Source of the DNA: an uncultured Lachnospiraceae bacterium
GTDB lineage: Bacteria; Bacillota; Clostridia; Lachnospirales; Lachnospiraceae
Reading direction: 5' to 3'
DNA: 64,000 nt
NCBI GenBank assembly: GCA_902779575.1
Contig: CACZBW010000011.1
Span: 33,864-97,863 of the forward strand
Position numbers and translations under genes: made by a program. This document shows positions 9,205 through 17,857 of the stretch, in pieces; position 1 is the stretch's first letter; each line of letters begins with the position of its first letter. The notes below the pieces were generated by a model. The model was not told the DNA's origin. It saw only the letters and a list, made by a program, of their open reading frames with translations, and did not search any database.

Positions 9205-9699
9205 ATGGAATTTACACATATTGATGAAAGGGGAAATGCCCGGATGGTGGATGTGAGCGAAAAAAGGGATACCCTTCGCGAAGCTTCCGCAGCCGGATGT
9301 ATCTTCATGAGCCGTGAGTGCTTCGAGAAGCTGGCAGAGGGAATCGTACAGAAAGGGGACGTGCTGGGAACGGCGAGGATTGCCGGGATCATGGGAGCAA
9401 AAAGAACTTCGGATCTCATCCCGCTGTGTCACATCCTGAATCTTACAAAGCTTTCGGTGGATTTTGAACTGCTGCCGGAAGAGTGCGCGGTCCGCGCGGT
9501 CTGTACTGCCGGAACAACCGGAAAGACCGGCGTTGAGATGGAAGCCCTGACCGGGGTGAACATCGCGCTCCTGACGGTCTATGACATGTGCAAGGCGATC
9601 GATAAGAGCATGGAGATCGGCCGGATCCGGCTGCTGAGAAAAAGCGGCGGGAAGAGCGGGGATTATGTAAACCCCGCGGGCGGGAATACAGCGAAATAA
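9205..9699 (+). CDS. moaC: Cyclic pyranopterin monophosphate synthase MoaC
   Basis: A 164-residue MoaC, which converts the cyclic GTP derivative made by MoaA into cyclic pyranopterin monophosphate during molybdenum cofactor synthesis in the cytoplasm. Diagnostic stretches are ARMVDVSEK near the N-terminus, IPLCHILNL (72-80, with the catalytic-region histidine), MEALTGV (112-118) and VYDMCKAIDK with D127 and K130. The length matches the family. It follows the CDF gene by 64 bases and precedes modA by about 300 bases. No moaA, moaB/mogA, moeA or modBC is present here, so the pathway must be completed elsewhere. Confidence 0.95.
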   Translation: MEFTHIDERGNARMVDVSEKRDTLREASAAGCIFMSRECFEKLAEGIVQKGDVLGTARIAGIMGAKRTSDLIPLCHILNLTKLSVDFELLPEECAVRAVCTAGTTGKTGVEMEALTGVNIALLTVYDMCKAIDKSMEIGRIRLLRKSGGKSGDYVNPAGGNTAK

Positions 9700-10002
9700 C
9701 GGCGGTCAGCGGAGCTGACCGGGTGAAGCTGCAGCGGGGACAATGGCGGGACAGCCACGATCGGAGCACCTGGAACCGCTGAAGTACGGACCGGAGATCC
9801 TTCGCGAGAGCATCGGAGCTGAGTGTGCGCGTGGGGATGCGGATGATATACAGGAAAGGAGGTGAGGAGAAAGACCGGGAGCGGAAACTCATAAAAAATA
9901 ATACAGACTTTCCGCAGCCGGTGGGAACATCTGGTAAAAACCGCGGACGGATTAGCTTCTGCCGCGGGAAAATTCTCTGAAAGATGAGAAAGGAGCAAAA
10001 GG
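9700..10002. other. Spacer between moaC and modA
   Basis: This 303-base stretch opens with a perfect hairpin (CGGTCAGC 9703-9710 with 9714-9721) lacking a T run. A 40-codon frame starting at the ATG at 9743 ends at a GGAAAGGAGGTGA and has no ribosome binding site of its own. GAGAAAGGAG just before 10003 is the modA ribosome binding site. I see no recognisable molybdenum-cofactor RNA motif, but cannot fold it here. Confidence 0.4.
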
Positions 10003-10836
10003 ATGAAAAAGATGTTGACTGCCGCGCTGACAGCGCTGTTCGCAGCTGTCCTGTGCATGAGCGCGGCAGCGGAGACGGAACTGGTTGTATTTGCGGCGGC
10101 CTCCCTGACGGAGACGCTGACAAAGATCGGGGAACGGTATGAGGAAGAAAACCCCGATATCACTCTGGCCTTCAATTTTGATTCTTCGGGAACGCTGAAG
10201 ACGCAGATTGAAGAAGGCGCGGACTGCGACGTATTTCTTTCGGCAGGCCAGAAACAGATGAACGAACTGGATCTCTCGGCAGGTGAGGAGAAAAATCCGG
10301 ATCAGCTTGATTTTGTGAAAGAAGATTCCAGAATCGATCTTCTGGAAAATAAGGTGGCCCTGGTGGTGCCGGAGGATAATCCGAAGAAGATTGAGAGCTT
10401 CAGCCAGCTTGCGGAGCTTTTGAAGGATGGAGAGATCCTGATGGCCATGGGGAACGCAGATGTGCCGGTCGGTCAGTATACGCAGAAGATTCTGGACTAT
10501 TACGGTCTGAATGAGGAGGAACTGGCGCAGGCGGGCAAAATCACCTATGGGACAAATGTGAAGGAAGTCACCGTCCAGGTGCTGGAAGGCAGTGTGGACT
10601 GCGGCGTGGTTTACTGCACGGATGCTTTCAGCGCAGGACTTGACGTGACCGACAGCGCGACGGCTGAAATGTGCGGACAGGTAATTTATCCTGCCGCGGT
10701 TATGAAAAACAGTTCAGATCCTGAAGCGGCGCAGGCGTTCCTGGATTATCTTGGAACGGATGAAGCGATGGACCTGTTTGAGGAAGTCGGGTTCTCGAGG
10801 ATAGAAAGAGAAGAAGAAACGGAAAAAGAACCGTAA
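10003..10836 (+). CDS. modA: Molybdate ABC transporter substrate-binding protein ModA
   Basis: A 277-residue extracytoplasmic binding protein that captures molybdate or tungstate. It has an N-terminal signal peptide (MKKMLTAALTALFAAVLCMS), then the family opening LVVFAAASLTETLTKIGERYE with the oxyanion-contacting serine, NFDSSGTLKTQIEEGADCDVFLSAG, and later the typical VPVGQYTQKIL and YGTNVKEVTVQVLEGSVDCGVVY segments. Length agrees with the family. A strong AGAAAGGAG site precedes the ATG. No modB or modC follows; a terminator-like structure comes instead, so the permease and ATPase must lie elsewhere or be shared. Confidence 0.93.
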   Translation: MKKMLTAALTALFAAVLCMSAAAETELVVFAAASLTETLTKIGERYEEENPDITLAFNFDSSGTLKTQIEEGADCDVFLSAGQKQMNELDLSAGEEKNPDQLDFVKEDSRIDLLENKVALVVPEDNPKKIESFSQLAELLKDGEILMAMGNADVPVGQYTQKILDYYGLNEEELAQAGKITYGTNVKEVTVQVLEGSVDCGVVYCTDAFSAGLDVTDSATAEMCGQVIYPAAVMKNSSDPEAAQAFLDYLGTDEAMDLFEEVGFSRIEREEETEKEP

Positions 10837-10843
10837 TTAAGAA

Positions 10844-10879
10844 GGCGGGAGCAGAACGGAAGTCCGGGCTGCTCCCGCC
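10844..10879 (+). other. GC-rich hairpin after modA
   Basis: GGCGGGAGCAG (10844-10854) pairs perfectly with 10869-10879. No T run follows on either strand, so it is better read as an mRNA 3' end protector than a terminator. Confidence 0.5.
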
Positions 10880-10912
10880 GAAAAATATCTGTGGAAAAAT
10901 ATGACCAGTAAT

Positions 10913-10976
10913 ACCGCAATATTTGCACAGTCAAGTCCGCAAACTTGTTAAAACGTGTGGAATATTGCGGTTTTTT
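10913..10976 (+). terminator. Probable intrinsic terminator of modA
   Basis: ACCGCAATATT (10913-10923) pairs with AATATTGCGGT (10961-10971), and six T residues follow. The 37-base interior holds a smaller hairpin, CAAGT (10932-10936) with ACTTG (10943-10947). The remainder of the spacer up to 11234 is AT-rich with no clear gene; it should carry the promoter of the following sugar operon. Confidence 0.6.
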
Positions 10977-11234
10977 CTGCTTTTTCCGGCCGGAAAAAAT
11001 GAACATGATCTGCACGGTGAATGCGGAGTTTCCGATGAGAAAATCCCTCTTTTTTCCATTATTGTTTATACAGAAGAAAAGCGCCGGTTTGTATTGCGCG
11101 TATTTATGAACGGAAGAGTGCATATATTGTGCGCATTCTGAGAACGGGGAAATATGCGGCCTGAGGCGTTCAGAAGAAGGAAAAGGAGCGGCGCTCCGCA
11201 AATCTTGCACAGTATCGGAAAGCAGGGGGAAGCT

Positions 11235-12389
11235 ATGAGGCAGTTCAGAATCGGAATCCTTGGCTGCGGCGTGATCAGCAATACCTATATCGCGGATATT
11301 CAGCGCTTTTACAAAGATCTGCAGATTGCGGCCTGTGCGGACGTTCTTCCGGAAGCGGCCAGAGCCCACGCGGAAAAGTACGGGATTGAAAAGGCCTGCA
11401 CGCCGGATGAACTTCTGGCGGACGACAGCCTGGATATTATCGTCAACCTGACGCCGCCGCCGTTTCACCCGGCCCTGAACCGCAAAATCATAGAAGCAGG
11501 CAGGAATCTGTTCTGCGAGAAGCCGTTTGCCCCGACGCTGAAGGAAGCGAAGGAGGTCCTGGATCTTGCGGATGAGAAAGGCGTGATGGTCGGCTGCGCG
11601 CCGGACACCTTTCTTTCCTCCGGACTGCAGAGCATGCGTTTCTACCTGGACGCGGGCATCATCGGAGAGCCGTTTTTCGTCACTGCGAACATGACTGATT
11701 TCGGCGTTGAGACCTGGCATCCGAATCCGCTGCCCTACTACACGGAATATGCAGGCCCCATGCTGGATATGGCGCCCTATTATCTGTCGGCGCTCATCTC
11801 GCTGCTCGGCCCCATTGAGAGCGTCGCCGCCTTCGGCGCAATGCCCGGAAAGATCCGCCATATCTATACCGGACCGAAAGCAGGGACGGATATCGAATCG
11901 CCGATACTGACTCATTATTCCGCGGTTCTCCGTATGAAAAGCGGTGTAATCTGCAGCATGAATATGAGTTTTGACATTTACAAGTCGGATCTTCCGGCGC
12001 TTGAGATCTGCGGAAGCGGCGGCACCCTTTCCTACCCGGACCCGAATTACGGAGGGGGCTGCCCGAAAGTTTACCGGAAAGAACAGTATCTGGGCACAGT
12101 CTATCAGCAGACGGAGGAAGCCCGGAAGCGCAGGGAGCAGTTCTGCGAGCTGCCGGAGCTGTACGCCCGGGTCAAGGATTATTCGAGGGGGCTGGGCGTT
12201 CTGGAACTTGCGGACGCGATCGATACCGGGCGGAAAAACCGTACGGGACGTGACCTGATCCTGCACGTGACGGAAGCGGCGGAAGCAGTCCGGACCTCGG
12301 CTGTGACAGGAGAGTTTTATAGAATGCAGACAAGCTGCAGCAGACCGGATCCCATTCCGCCGGGCGTACAGGCGGACCGCTTCTGCTGA
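11235..12389 (+). CDS. Gfo/Idh/MocA family oxidoreductase
   Basis: A 384-residue NAD(P)-dependent dehydrogenase of the glucose-fructose oxidoreductase/inositol dehydrogenase family, acting on sugars or sugar alcohols in the cytoplasm. The Rossmann motif is GILGCGVISN (7-16), the family EKP lysine is in NLFCEKPFAPT (95-97), and the C-terminal half is the usual alpha/beta dimerisation domain. The start at 11235 is supported by GCAGGGGGAA upstream; the longer frame from 11154 adds a basic tail without homology. It is the first gene of a rightward carbohydrate cluster. The exact substrate is not predictable. Confidence 0.9.
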   Translation: MRQFRIGILGCGVISNTYIADIQRFYKDLQIAACADVLPEAARAHAEKYGIEKACTPDELLADDSLDIIVNLTPPPFHPALNRKIIEAGRNLFCEKPFAPTLKEAKEVLDLADEKGVMVGCAPDTFLSSGLQSMRFYLDAGIIGEPFFVTANMTDFGVETWHPNPLPYYTEYAGPMLDMAPYYLSALISLLGPIESVAAFGAMPGKIRHIYTGPKAGTDIESPILTHYSAVLRMKSGVICSMNMSFDIYKSDLPALEICGSGGTLSYPDPNYGGGCPKVYRKEQYLGTVYQQTEEARKRREQFCELPELYARVKDYSRGLGVLELADAIDTGRKNRTGRDLILHVTEAAEAVRTSAVTGEFYRMQTSCSRPDPIPPGVQADRFC

Positions 12390-12514
12390 GCAGAGGGCAT
12401 TTTCAGGAACAGGAAGGGCCGGAGCCGGGCACCGAAGGAAACGGCAGCGCGGCAGGAACGCAGGGGCGTCCGGAAATTCCGGCAGCATTTGCAGCGAAAG
12501 GAGAATCAGGAATC

Positions 12515-12976
12515 ATGGCAGGAGTTTTAGGAACACACATGCTTGCGCAGGTGGGATTCATCGTAAAGGACGTCGAGGAATCCAAGAGAAAATGGGCTGC
12601 ATTTCTGGGAGTGGACGTTCCGGAGACACAGCCGATCGGGAACTATGAGACGACGCAGACCCGTTTCCAGGGAGAACCGGCGCCGGAAGCATACTGCTGG
12701 ATGGCCTTTTTCGATGTGGGACCGAATCTTCAGCTCGAGCTGATTCAGCCGAATGAGAAGCCCTCCACCTGGAGAAATTTCCTGGAGGAGCACGGGGAAG
12801 GCATGCACCATGTCGCCTTCCAGATCAAAGATTCGAAGACAATGGTTGCAAGAGCGGAAGCGGCCGGCCTGAAACTGGTTCAGCACGGTACTTACGGCGA
12901 CGGCAGCGGCGAATACAATTATCTGGACGCGCCGGAGCTCAAATGTATCGTCGAGCTGCTTGAGAGCTACAACTGA
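12515..12976 (+). CDS. VOC family protein (glyoxalase/epimerase fold)
   Basis: A 153-residue vicinal-oxygen-chelate protein with two beta-alpha-beta-beta-beta modules. The first module opens with LAQVGFIVKDVEES, where methylmalonyl-CoA epimerases usually have a metal-binding histidine in place of Q12, and the second with GEGMHHVAFQIKDS. The late strand CIVELLE supplies a glutamate ligand. Family members include epimerases, lyases and dioxygenases with a divalent metal. AAAGGAG precedes the ATG. It sits between the dehydrogenase and the sugar isomerase, so it probably acts on an intermediate of that pathway. A second VOC gene closes the same cluster at 17313. Confidence 0.85.
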   Translation: MAGVLGTHMLAQVGFIVKDVEESKRKWAAFLGVDVPETQPIGNYETTQTRFQGEPAPEAYCWMAFFDVGPNLQLELIQPNEKPSTWRNFLEEHGEGMHHVAFQIKDSKTMVARAEAAGLKLVQHGTYGDGSGEYNYLDAPELKCIVELLESYN

Positions 12977-13131
12977 GCCGCCGGTACAGCAGCAGGCTGC
13001 GAAGGACCTGTGAAGCTGCTGTGCGAAAACAGCAGCGCAGGGGATGCTTCTGCAGGAAGGATGCGTTTCGCAGCTGTGATGCGGATCGCTGTGTTCTGAG
13101 AGCTGTTTCTGCAGGGAAAGGTTGAACTGTC

Positions 13132-13950
13132 ATGAGGCTGGGAATATCATCTCCGCTTACTCACGCTGACCCGGCTGAGTGGGCGCGGCGTCATAAAAAT
13201 CTTGGGCTTGAAGTAATCAATTTTCCGCTGAACTGTGAGTCGGATCCGGCTCTGATCGACGCATACGCGAAGGAGGCCGCTGCGAACGGTCTGGCGATCG
13301 CGGAGGTCGACGTATGGAAAAATGCCATGGCCGTGGATCAGGAGGAGAGGGAGAAGGCGCTTCGCTTTGCCATCGGACAGCTGGAGCTGGCCGACCGCCT
13401 GGGTGCAGCCTGCTGCGTCAATATCCTGGGATCGAAAGGTCCGCGCTGGGACGGGGCATATAAAGAGAATTTCAGCAGGGAAACCTGGAAGCAGGGAATC
13501 GCCATGATCCGGGAGGTCATTGACGCGGTCCGGCCATCCAATACATATTTCACGATCGAATCCATGCCCTGGATGTACCCGACCGGGCCGGATGAGTATC
13601 TGCAGCTACTGGAAGAAGTGGACCGGGACCGTTTCGCGGTCCATCTGGATCTTTTCAACTGGATCACTTCCCCGCAGAGATTTTTTTACAACGAAGAATT
13701 TGCGGATGAATGCTTTGAGAAACTCGGGAGATACGTCAAAAGCTGTCACCTGAAAAATGTCAGGCTTGAGGAGGACTACACGCTGCAGCTGAAGGAAACC
13801 GATCCGGAGGGCGGCGGCGTCAGCATCCCGCACCTGGTCCGGCGCGCCGAATCTTATGACAGCGCAATGCCCTTTATTATCGAGCATCTTGATTCAGATA
13901 AAGCTTATCTGGACAGTATTGCATATGTAAAAAGCATCACTGGTAACTGA
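13132..13950 (+). CDS. Sugar phosphate isomerase/epimerase family protein
   Basis: A 272-residue TIM-barrel protein of the xylose isomerase-like (AP endonuclease 2) superfamily. Visible elements are the N-terminal strand RLGISSPLTHADPAEWARR, the metal-ligand glutamate in TIESMPWMYPTGP, AVHLDLFNWITS with a metal-binding aspartate, KSCHLKNVRLEED and the final FIIEHLDS. Enzymes of this type isomerise or epimerise sugars, keto-sugars or inositol derivatives. It is cytoplasmic and lies directly upstream of the ABC binding-protein gene. The stop codon falls inside an 18-base tandem repeat that continues into the spacer. Confidence 0.88.
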   Translation: MRLGISSPLTHADPAEWARRHKNLGLEVINFPLNCESDPALIDAYAKEAAANGLAIAEVDVWKNAMAVDQEEREKALRFAIGQLELADRLGAACCVNILGSKGPRWDGAYKENFSRETWKQGIAMIREVIDAVRPSNTYFTIESMPWMYPTGPDEYLQLLEEVDRDRFAVHLDLFNWITSPQRFFYNEEFADECFEKLGRYVKSCHLKNVRLEEDYTLQLKETDPEGGGVSIPHLVRRAESYDSAMPFIIEHLDSDKAYLDSIAYVKSITGN

Positions 13951-14014
13951 AGTATTATTTGTAACCAAAGTATCGCTGGTAACTGAAGTGTCGTTTGTAA
14001 CTGAAGGATTGCTG
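13943..14014 (+). repeat. Four 18-base tandem repeats at a gene end
   Basis: Four consecutive imperfect 18-base units begin with GTAACTGAAG or GTAACCAAAG at 13943, 13961, 13979 and 13997. The first unit contains the stop codon of the isomerase gene; the sequence just before it (to 13942) is a diverged extra copy. They end 29 bases before the ATG of the binding protein. Confidence 0.8.
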
Positions 14015-14043
14015 ATCACACAAGCACCACAAGGAGGTATTTT

Positions 14044-15369
14044 ATGAAAAAGACAATCGCTGTGCTGCTCTCCCTTTCCCTGACTGCGGCAGCTGCATGC
14101 TCATTCACCGCCGCTGCCGATGAGGCTGCAGACCTGGTATGGTGGGGCTGGACCCCGGGTTCTCCCGTCAATGAGGAATACATTGCGGAGTTCAACAAGG
14201 AATATCCGGATATCAACGTCATATGGAAGCAGGTCACGATTGATGATTACGACGCTACCCTTAAGCCGGCTCTGGCGAACGGAGAGAGCATCGACCTCTT
14301 CGAGGTTTCCGCCGGTTCCGCTAACGGCGGCGTGGGCATTTACGGAAAATCAGCCATTGACCTGACAGACAGCGTCACAGAGGCAATGGGAGAGGACTTC
14401 CGGGACAAGCTCAGTGAGATCTCCCTCAATACGATGACTGTTGACGGCGAACTCAAGGCACTTGGCGTCGGCGCGGTCTACGCGGGAAATCTCTGGATCA
14501 ACAAAGACCTTTTTGACAAGTATGATGTCGCGATCCCGACCAATATGGAAGAGTGGAAGCAGGCCTGCGCCACCTTCGAAGAGAACGGAATCATCGGCTT
14601 TGTCCAGGGTGCGGGCCAGGGTGCCTTCAACATGGATACCTTCCACGCAATCTGCGACAATGTCAAGCCCGGCGACTTCCAGAAAGCCGCGACCGGTGAG
14701 ATCGAATGGACGGAAGACACCTTTGTCACCGCTCTGGGTCTGTGGAAATCTCTCTTTGACGAAGGCATCATGCAGCCGGGCGCTCTGGGAATCCAGCAGT
14801 ATCCGGAAGCCAACAACCTGTTCCTGTCCCAGCAGGCCGCTATGGTCATGATGGGCTCCTGGTACACCATGAATACTCTGCCGGGAACAATGAAGGCAAA
14901 TATGGAATCCGCTTCCTCTACGGATGAGCCCTTCACCATGATCCCGATCAACTTCCCGGACATCGCCGGCACCGGCAATACAGGCTGCATGTTCTGCGAT
15001 ATCGACTATGCGATCGCGGTTCCCGCCAGCGCTCCGAATCAGGAAGCATCCATCGACTTTGCTCTGTGGCTCGGCACCTCTGAATCCGGCCAGCAGATCA
15101 TCGCGGATTCCCTGAACGTGGTTCCGGTTCTGAAGACTGCTTCTCCGAACTGGGATAATATCGAGCTTGTCAATCCGGAAGCGCAGAATGAAGCGGTTCA
15201 GGAATATCTTGCAAACGCGATCGACCAGCCTGAAAATGCCCGTTTCGGGAATATCAGCGCTGACCTGAACTCTGCCATGATGGACGTTCTCGCAGGCGTT
15301 GCCTCCGATATGATGTCGATCGAGGAAGGTCTTGAGCAGCTCGCTGAAGTACAGGGCGAGACCTGGTAA
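14044..15369 (+). CDS. Carbohydrate ABC transporter substrate-binding protein
   Basis: A 441-residue extracellular solute-binding protein of family 1. It has an N-terminal export signal (MKKTIAVLLSLSLTAAAACS), with either lipid attachment at Cys19 or cleavage before DEAADL. The mature part begins LVWWGWTPGSPVNEEYIAEF, the usual first strand, and contains GNLWINKDLFDKYDVAIPTNMEEW, a hallmark of sugar binders. A strong AAGGAGG site lies before the ATG. It is followed by a stem-loop and two permease genes, but no ATPase gene, so a shared MsmX-like ATPase is likely. The ligand, a mono- or oligosaccharide, is unknown. Confidence 0.92.
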   Translation: MKKTIAVLLSLSLTAAAACSFTAAADEAADLVWWGWTPGSPVNEEYIAEFNKEYPDINVIWKQVTIDDYDATLKPALANGESIDLFEVSAGSANGGVGIYGKSAIDLTDSVTEAMGEDFRDKLSEISLNTMTVDGELKALGVGAVYAGNLWINKDLFDKYDVAIPTNMEEWKQACATFEENGIIGFVQGAGQGAFNMDTFHAICDNVKPGDFQKAATGEIEWTEDTFVTALGLWKSLFDEGIMQPGALGIQQYPEANNLFLSQQAAMVMMGSWYTMNTLPGTMKANMESASSTDEPFTMIPINFPDIAGTGNTGCMFCDIDYAIAVPASAPNQEASIDFALWLGTSESGQQIIADSLNVVPVLKTASPNWDNIELVNPEAQNEAVQEYLANAIDQPENARFGNISADLNSAMMDVLAGVASDMMSIEEGLEQLAEVQGETW

Positions 15370-15421
15370 TATCATCTGGTCATGCGGGGATGGTCCCGCT
15401 GCAAAGGCCTGACGATTCCTG

Positions 15422-15462
15422 CGGCAGGAGTCTTCCCGGTTCCGCCGGGAGGGTTCCTGCCG
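15422..15462 (+). other. Stem-loop between binding-protein and permease genes
   Basis: CGGCAGGA (15422-15429) pairs with 15455-15462 and encloses TCCCGG (15434-15439) with 15445-15450. No T tract follows. Such structures after binding-protein genes commonly stabilise the upstream mRNA so that binding protein exceeds permease. Confidence 0.5.
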
Positions 15463-15625
15463 TCCTTATAAGAGGGCGTTCCGGCAATGCCGGATCCGGA
15501 GAGACAGCATCTTGCTGCTGTCCGGATAAAACGAAGTGTTTCGGCGCTGTCAGACCCGGAGGGAGGGAAGGTTCTCCGCCGTCCGGACAGAATGGGGCGT
15601 TTCAAAAATAAAGGTGGCTGTCATT

Positions 15626-16502
15626 ATGAAAAAAAAAGAATTCTGCCAAAGCCCTGAGAATCAACGGGCTTCCGTGGATCCTGCCCGCTTTCCTGTTCCT
15701 GGTGATTATTATCTATTTCTCGATCCTGTTTACGATCGACCTGTCCGCCTACAACTGGGACGGGCTCAGTCCTGTCAGGGAGTTCTGGGGATGGGAGAAT
15801 TACAGAAGGCTTTTCAATGACAAAGTATTCTGGAAATGTCTGTCGAATACGGTTGTCTATTTCGTCATCACCTTCGTGATCCAGAATGTCCTGGGCTTTC
15901 TGTTCGCGGCGATCCTGCATTCCGACGTAAAGTTTGCCGTGGTACACAAGTGCCTGATCTTCATCCCGACGATTATCGCGCCGGCTACCATGGCTCCGGT
16001 TTTCCGTCTGCTGTACAGCCCGCAGGGAATGCTGCAGGCTCTGTCCGACAGGCTGCATCTTGGAATCACCGTAGACTGGCTGTCCAATCCGCGGACCGCG
16101 CTCTTTGTCCTGATGAGCGTCGCGATCTGGGAATTTACCGGTATGAGCTTTATCCTCTATTTCGCGGCAATGAGCCAGATCGACCGTGAGATTCTGGAAG
16201 CGGCCCGGATCGACGGAGCGGGCAACCTCAGAGTTGTCTGGTCCATGGTAGTTCCTTTCTGCAGGGGCACCACGATTTCCCTGGGAATGCTCGGCGTTAT
16301 AGGCGCCCTGAAGACATTTGAAATTCCCTACCTGATCACGACAGGAGGCCCCAACCACGCAACGGAATTCCTGGGCACCTACATTTATCGGCAGGGTATC
16401 CGGAATTCGCATCTGGGATACGCAGCGGCTCTGTCCGTGACCCTTCTGGTTCTCGCTGTCTGCGGCGCCTTCCTTACCAACCGTCTGAACAAGGAGGAAT
16501 AA
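15626..16502 (+). CDS. Carbohydrate ABC permease, first subunit; start codon out of frame at A9 tract
   Basis: A MalF-type sugar permease with six membrane segments and the EAA loop EAARIDGAGNLRVVWSM for ATPase docking. The only well-placed start is ATG 15626, eight bases after AAAGGTGG, but nine A residues follow (15629-15637), so that frame makes a 64-residue nonsense product ending at 15820. With eight A residues the frame would read MKKKNSAKALRINGLPWI and continue straight into membrane helix 1 and the rest of the permease. The only standard in-frame start is GTG 15702, which would cut into helix 1 and has no ribosome binding site. Either a sequencing or assembly indel, a true mutation, or slippage at the A tract explains this. 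Confidence 0.85.
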
Positions 16503-16506
16503 TGCC

Positions 16507-17295
16507 ATGTTTGATATGAGAAGCAGAAAAAAGAAAATCCTTCTGCAGCTGATTCTTCTCCTGATGACGATCCCTTATGCGGTTCCGCTGGTTCAGATGG
16601 TTCTGGGTTCCCTCGGCGGAATCGGACTGGGCAACTATAAGGCGGTCTGGGATACCGGCGTCGTCCCGGTCTTTTTCCGCAATTCCGCCATTATTTCCGC
16701 CGGCGTTATCGTGCTGGTCTATTTCTTCAGCATGACGGCCGGATTTGCCTTCGCGAAGCTGCATATCGCGGGAAAAGAGGTATTCTTCTGGCTGATCCTC
16801 GCGGCGCTGACCCTGCCCGAGGTTATTCTGCTGACGCCGCTCTTCGTCACCTTCCAGAAACTGCATATGTACAATACCTTCTTTGCGGTAATCCTGCCGT
16901 CCGCCGCCCTGCAGCTTCCATTTGCGATCCTGCTGACGCGCAATTACGACACAGGAATCCCGGACGCCCTGATTGAGGCGGCCCGCATCGACGGAGCATC
17001 TCCGGTCAAGGTTTTCTGGTATGTAATCCTTCCTCTGGCAAGGCCGATCGCGTCTTCTGTCACCATGCTGACGCTGATCAATGCCTGGAACGCCTACCTT
17101 CTGCCGCTTCTGTTCCTGCAGAGCCCGAAGCTGCAGACGGTCACGCTGCTTCCGCAGTTCTTCCAGGGGGAATTTACCAACGACCAGACCAAGATTCTGG
17201 CGGCGGCCGTTCTGACGGCGGTTCCGGAAATCATAGCGTACCTCTGCATGCAGAAGAGCTTTGAGAAGGGTATGAGCGCAGGAGCGCTGAAGTAA
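16507..17295 (+). CDS. Carbohydrate ABC permease, second subunit
   Basis: A 262-residue MalG-type permease with six membrane segments. The EAA docking loop is EAARIDGASPVKVFWYVILP, followed by LINAWNAYLLPLLFL, typical for the second subunit of family-1 sugar importers. It starts four bases after the first permease stop, with GAACAAGGAGG just before, indicating coupled translation. It is slightly shorter at the N-terminus than many relatives. No nucleotide-binding subunit follows; a VOC gene does. Together with the upstream binding protein it forms the membrane pore of the importer. Confidence 0.92.
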   Translation: MFDMRSRKKKILLQLILLLMTIPYAVPLVQMVLGSLGGIGLGNYKAVWDTGVVPVFFRNSAIISAGVIVLVYFFSMTAGFAFAKLHIAGKEVFFWLILAALTLPEVILLTPLFVTFQKLHMYNTFFAVILPSAALQLPFAILLTRNYDTGIPDALIEAARIDGASPVKVFWYVILPLARPIASSVTMLTLINAWNAYLLPLLFLQSPKLQTVTLLPQFFQGEFTNDQTKILAAAVLTAVPEIIAYLCMQKSFEKGMSAGALK

Positions 17296-17312
17296 GGAAG
17301 AGAGGACATTCT

Positions 17313-17768
17313 ATGGCATTATCATCTACAAAGATTGTGAAAGCGATTATCGTGACGAGTGACCTGGAGAAGACCGTTTCGGCCTGCAGACTACTGCTGG
17401 GGACCGGCTCGGCGCCTGAAGAGGAGCGGGAGCACCGGATGGTCCGTACTCCCTATACGAAATATCTGGGAGAAGAAATCACAGATACGCCGATGAGAGT
17501 TGAGAGCGTATTCAGTGATAATTTTTGGTTTGAAATCATCCAGCCGCTGGGAGACCGCGACCCGTGGGCCGCATGGCTGAAGGAACACGGAACGAGCGTA
17601 TATTCCGTCTGCCTGCTCTCGGACGGACCGCTGGAAGCGGATGAGGAGCTGATGGAGAAGGCCGGATTCAGGTCCATTTTCAAGCAGGAAAAGGGGTATG
17701 AGGCTTATGAATACTTCGACACGGCGGATGCGCTCGGCATGCTGGTCGAAGTAAAAGAGCAGTACTGA
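17313..17768 (+). CDS. VOC family protein
   Basis: A 151-residue vicinal-oxygen-chelate fold protein, 17 bases after the second permease and thus in the same operon. It opens with VKAIIVTSDLEKTVSACRLLLG, matching the first beta-alpha module, and the C-terminal strand reads LGMLVEVKEQY, with a possible metal-binding glutamate. The usual first-module histidine is replaced by isoleucine, and similarity to the other VOC protein of this cluster at 12515 is low. It may be an isomerase or lyase acting on the imported sugar derivative, or a substrate-binding protein without catalysis. Confidence 0.8.
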   Translation: MALSSTKIVKAIIVTSDLEKTVSACRLLLGTGSAPEEEREHRMVRTPYTKYLGEEITDTPMRVESVFSDNFWFEIIQPLGDRDPWAAWLKEHGTSVYSVCLLSDGPLEADEELMEKAGFRSIFKQEKGYEAYEYFDTADALGMLVEVKEQY

Positions 17769-17857
17769 CGGCAGGACCATCACATATTGCTGTTTTTCGC
17801 CAGTCCCCGGCTGATATCCGGTTCCTGAAATTCAGCTTCCGGATATCAGCTGACCAT

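Noticed and set aside
10746-12488. 580-codon minus-strand frame over the Gfo/Idh/MocA gene
   Set aside because: The plus strand carries a clear dehydrogenase with Rossmann and EKP motifs. The minus frame has no recognisable domain and spans the non-coding region before it.
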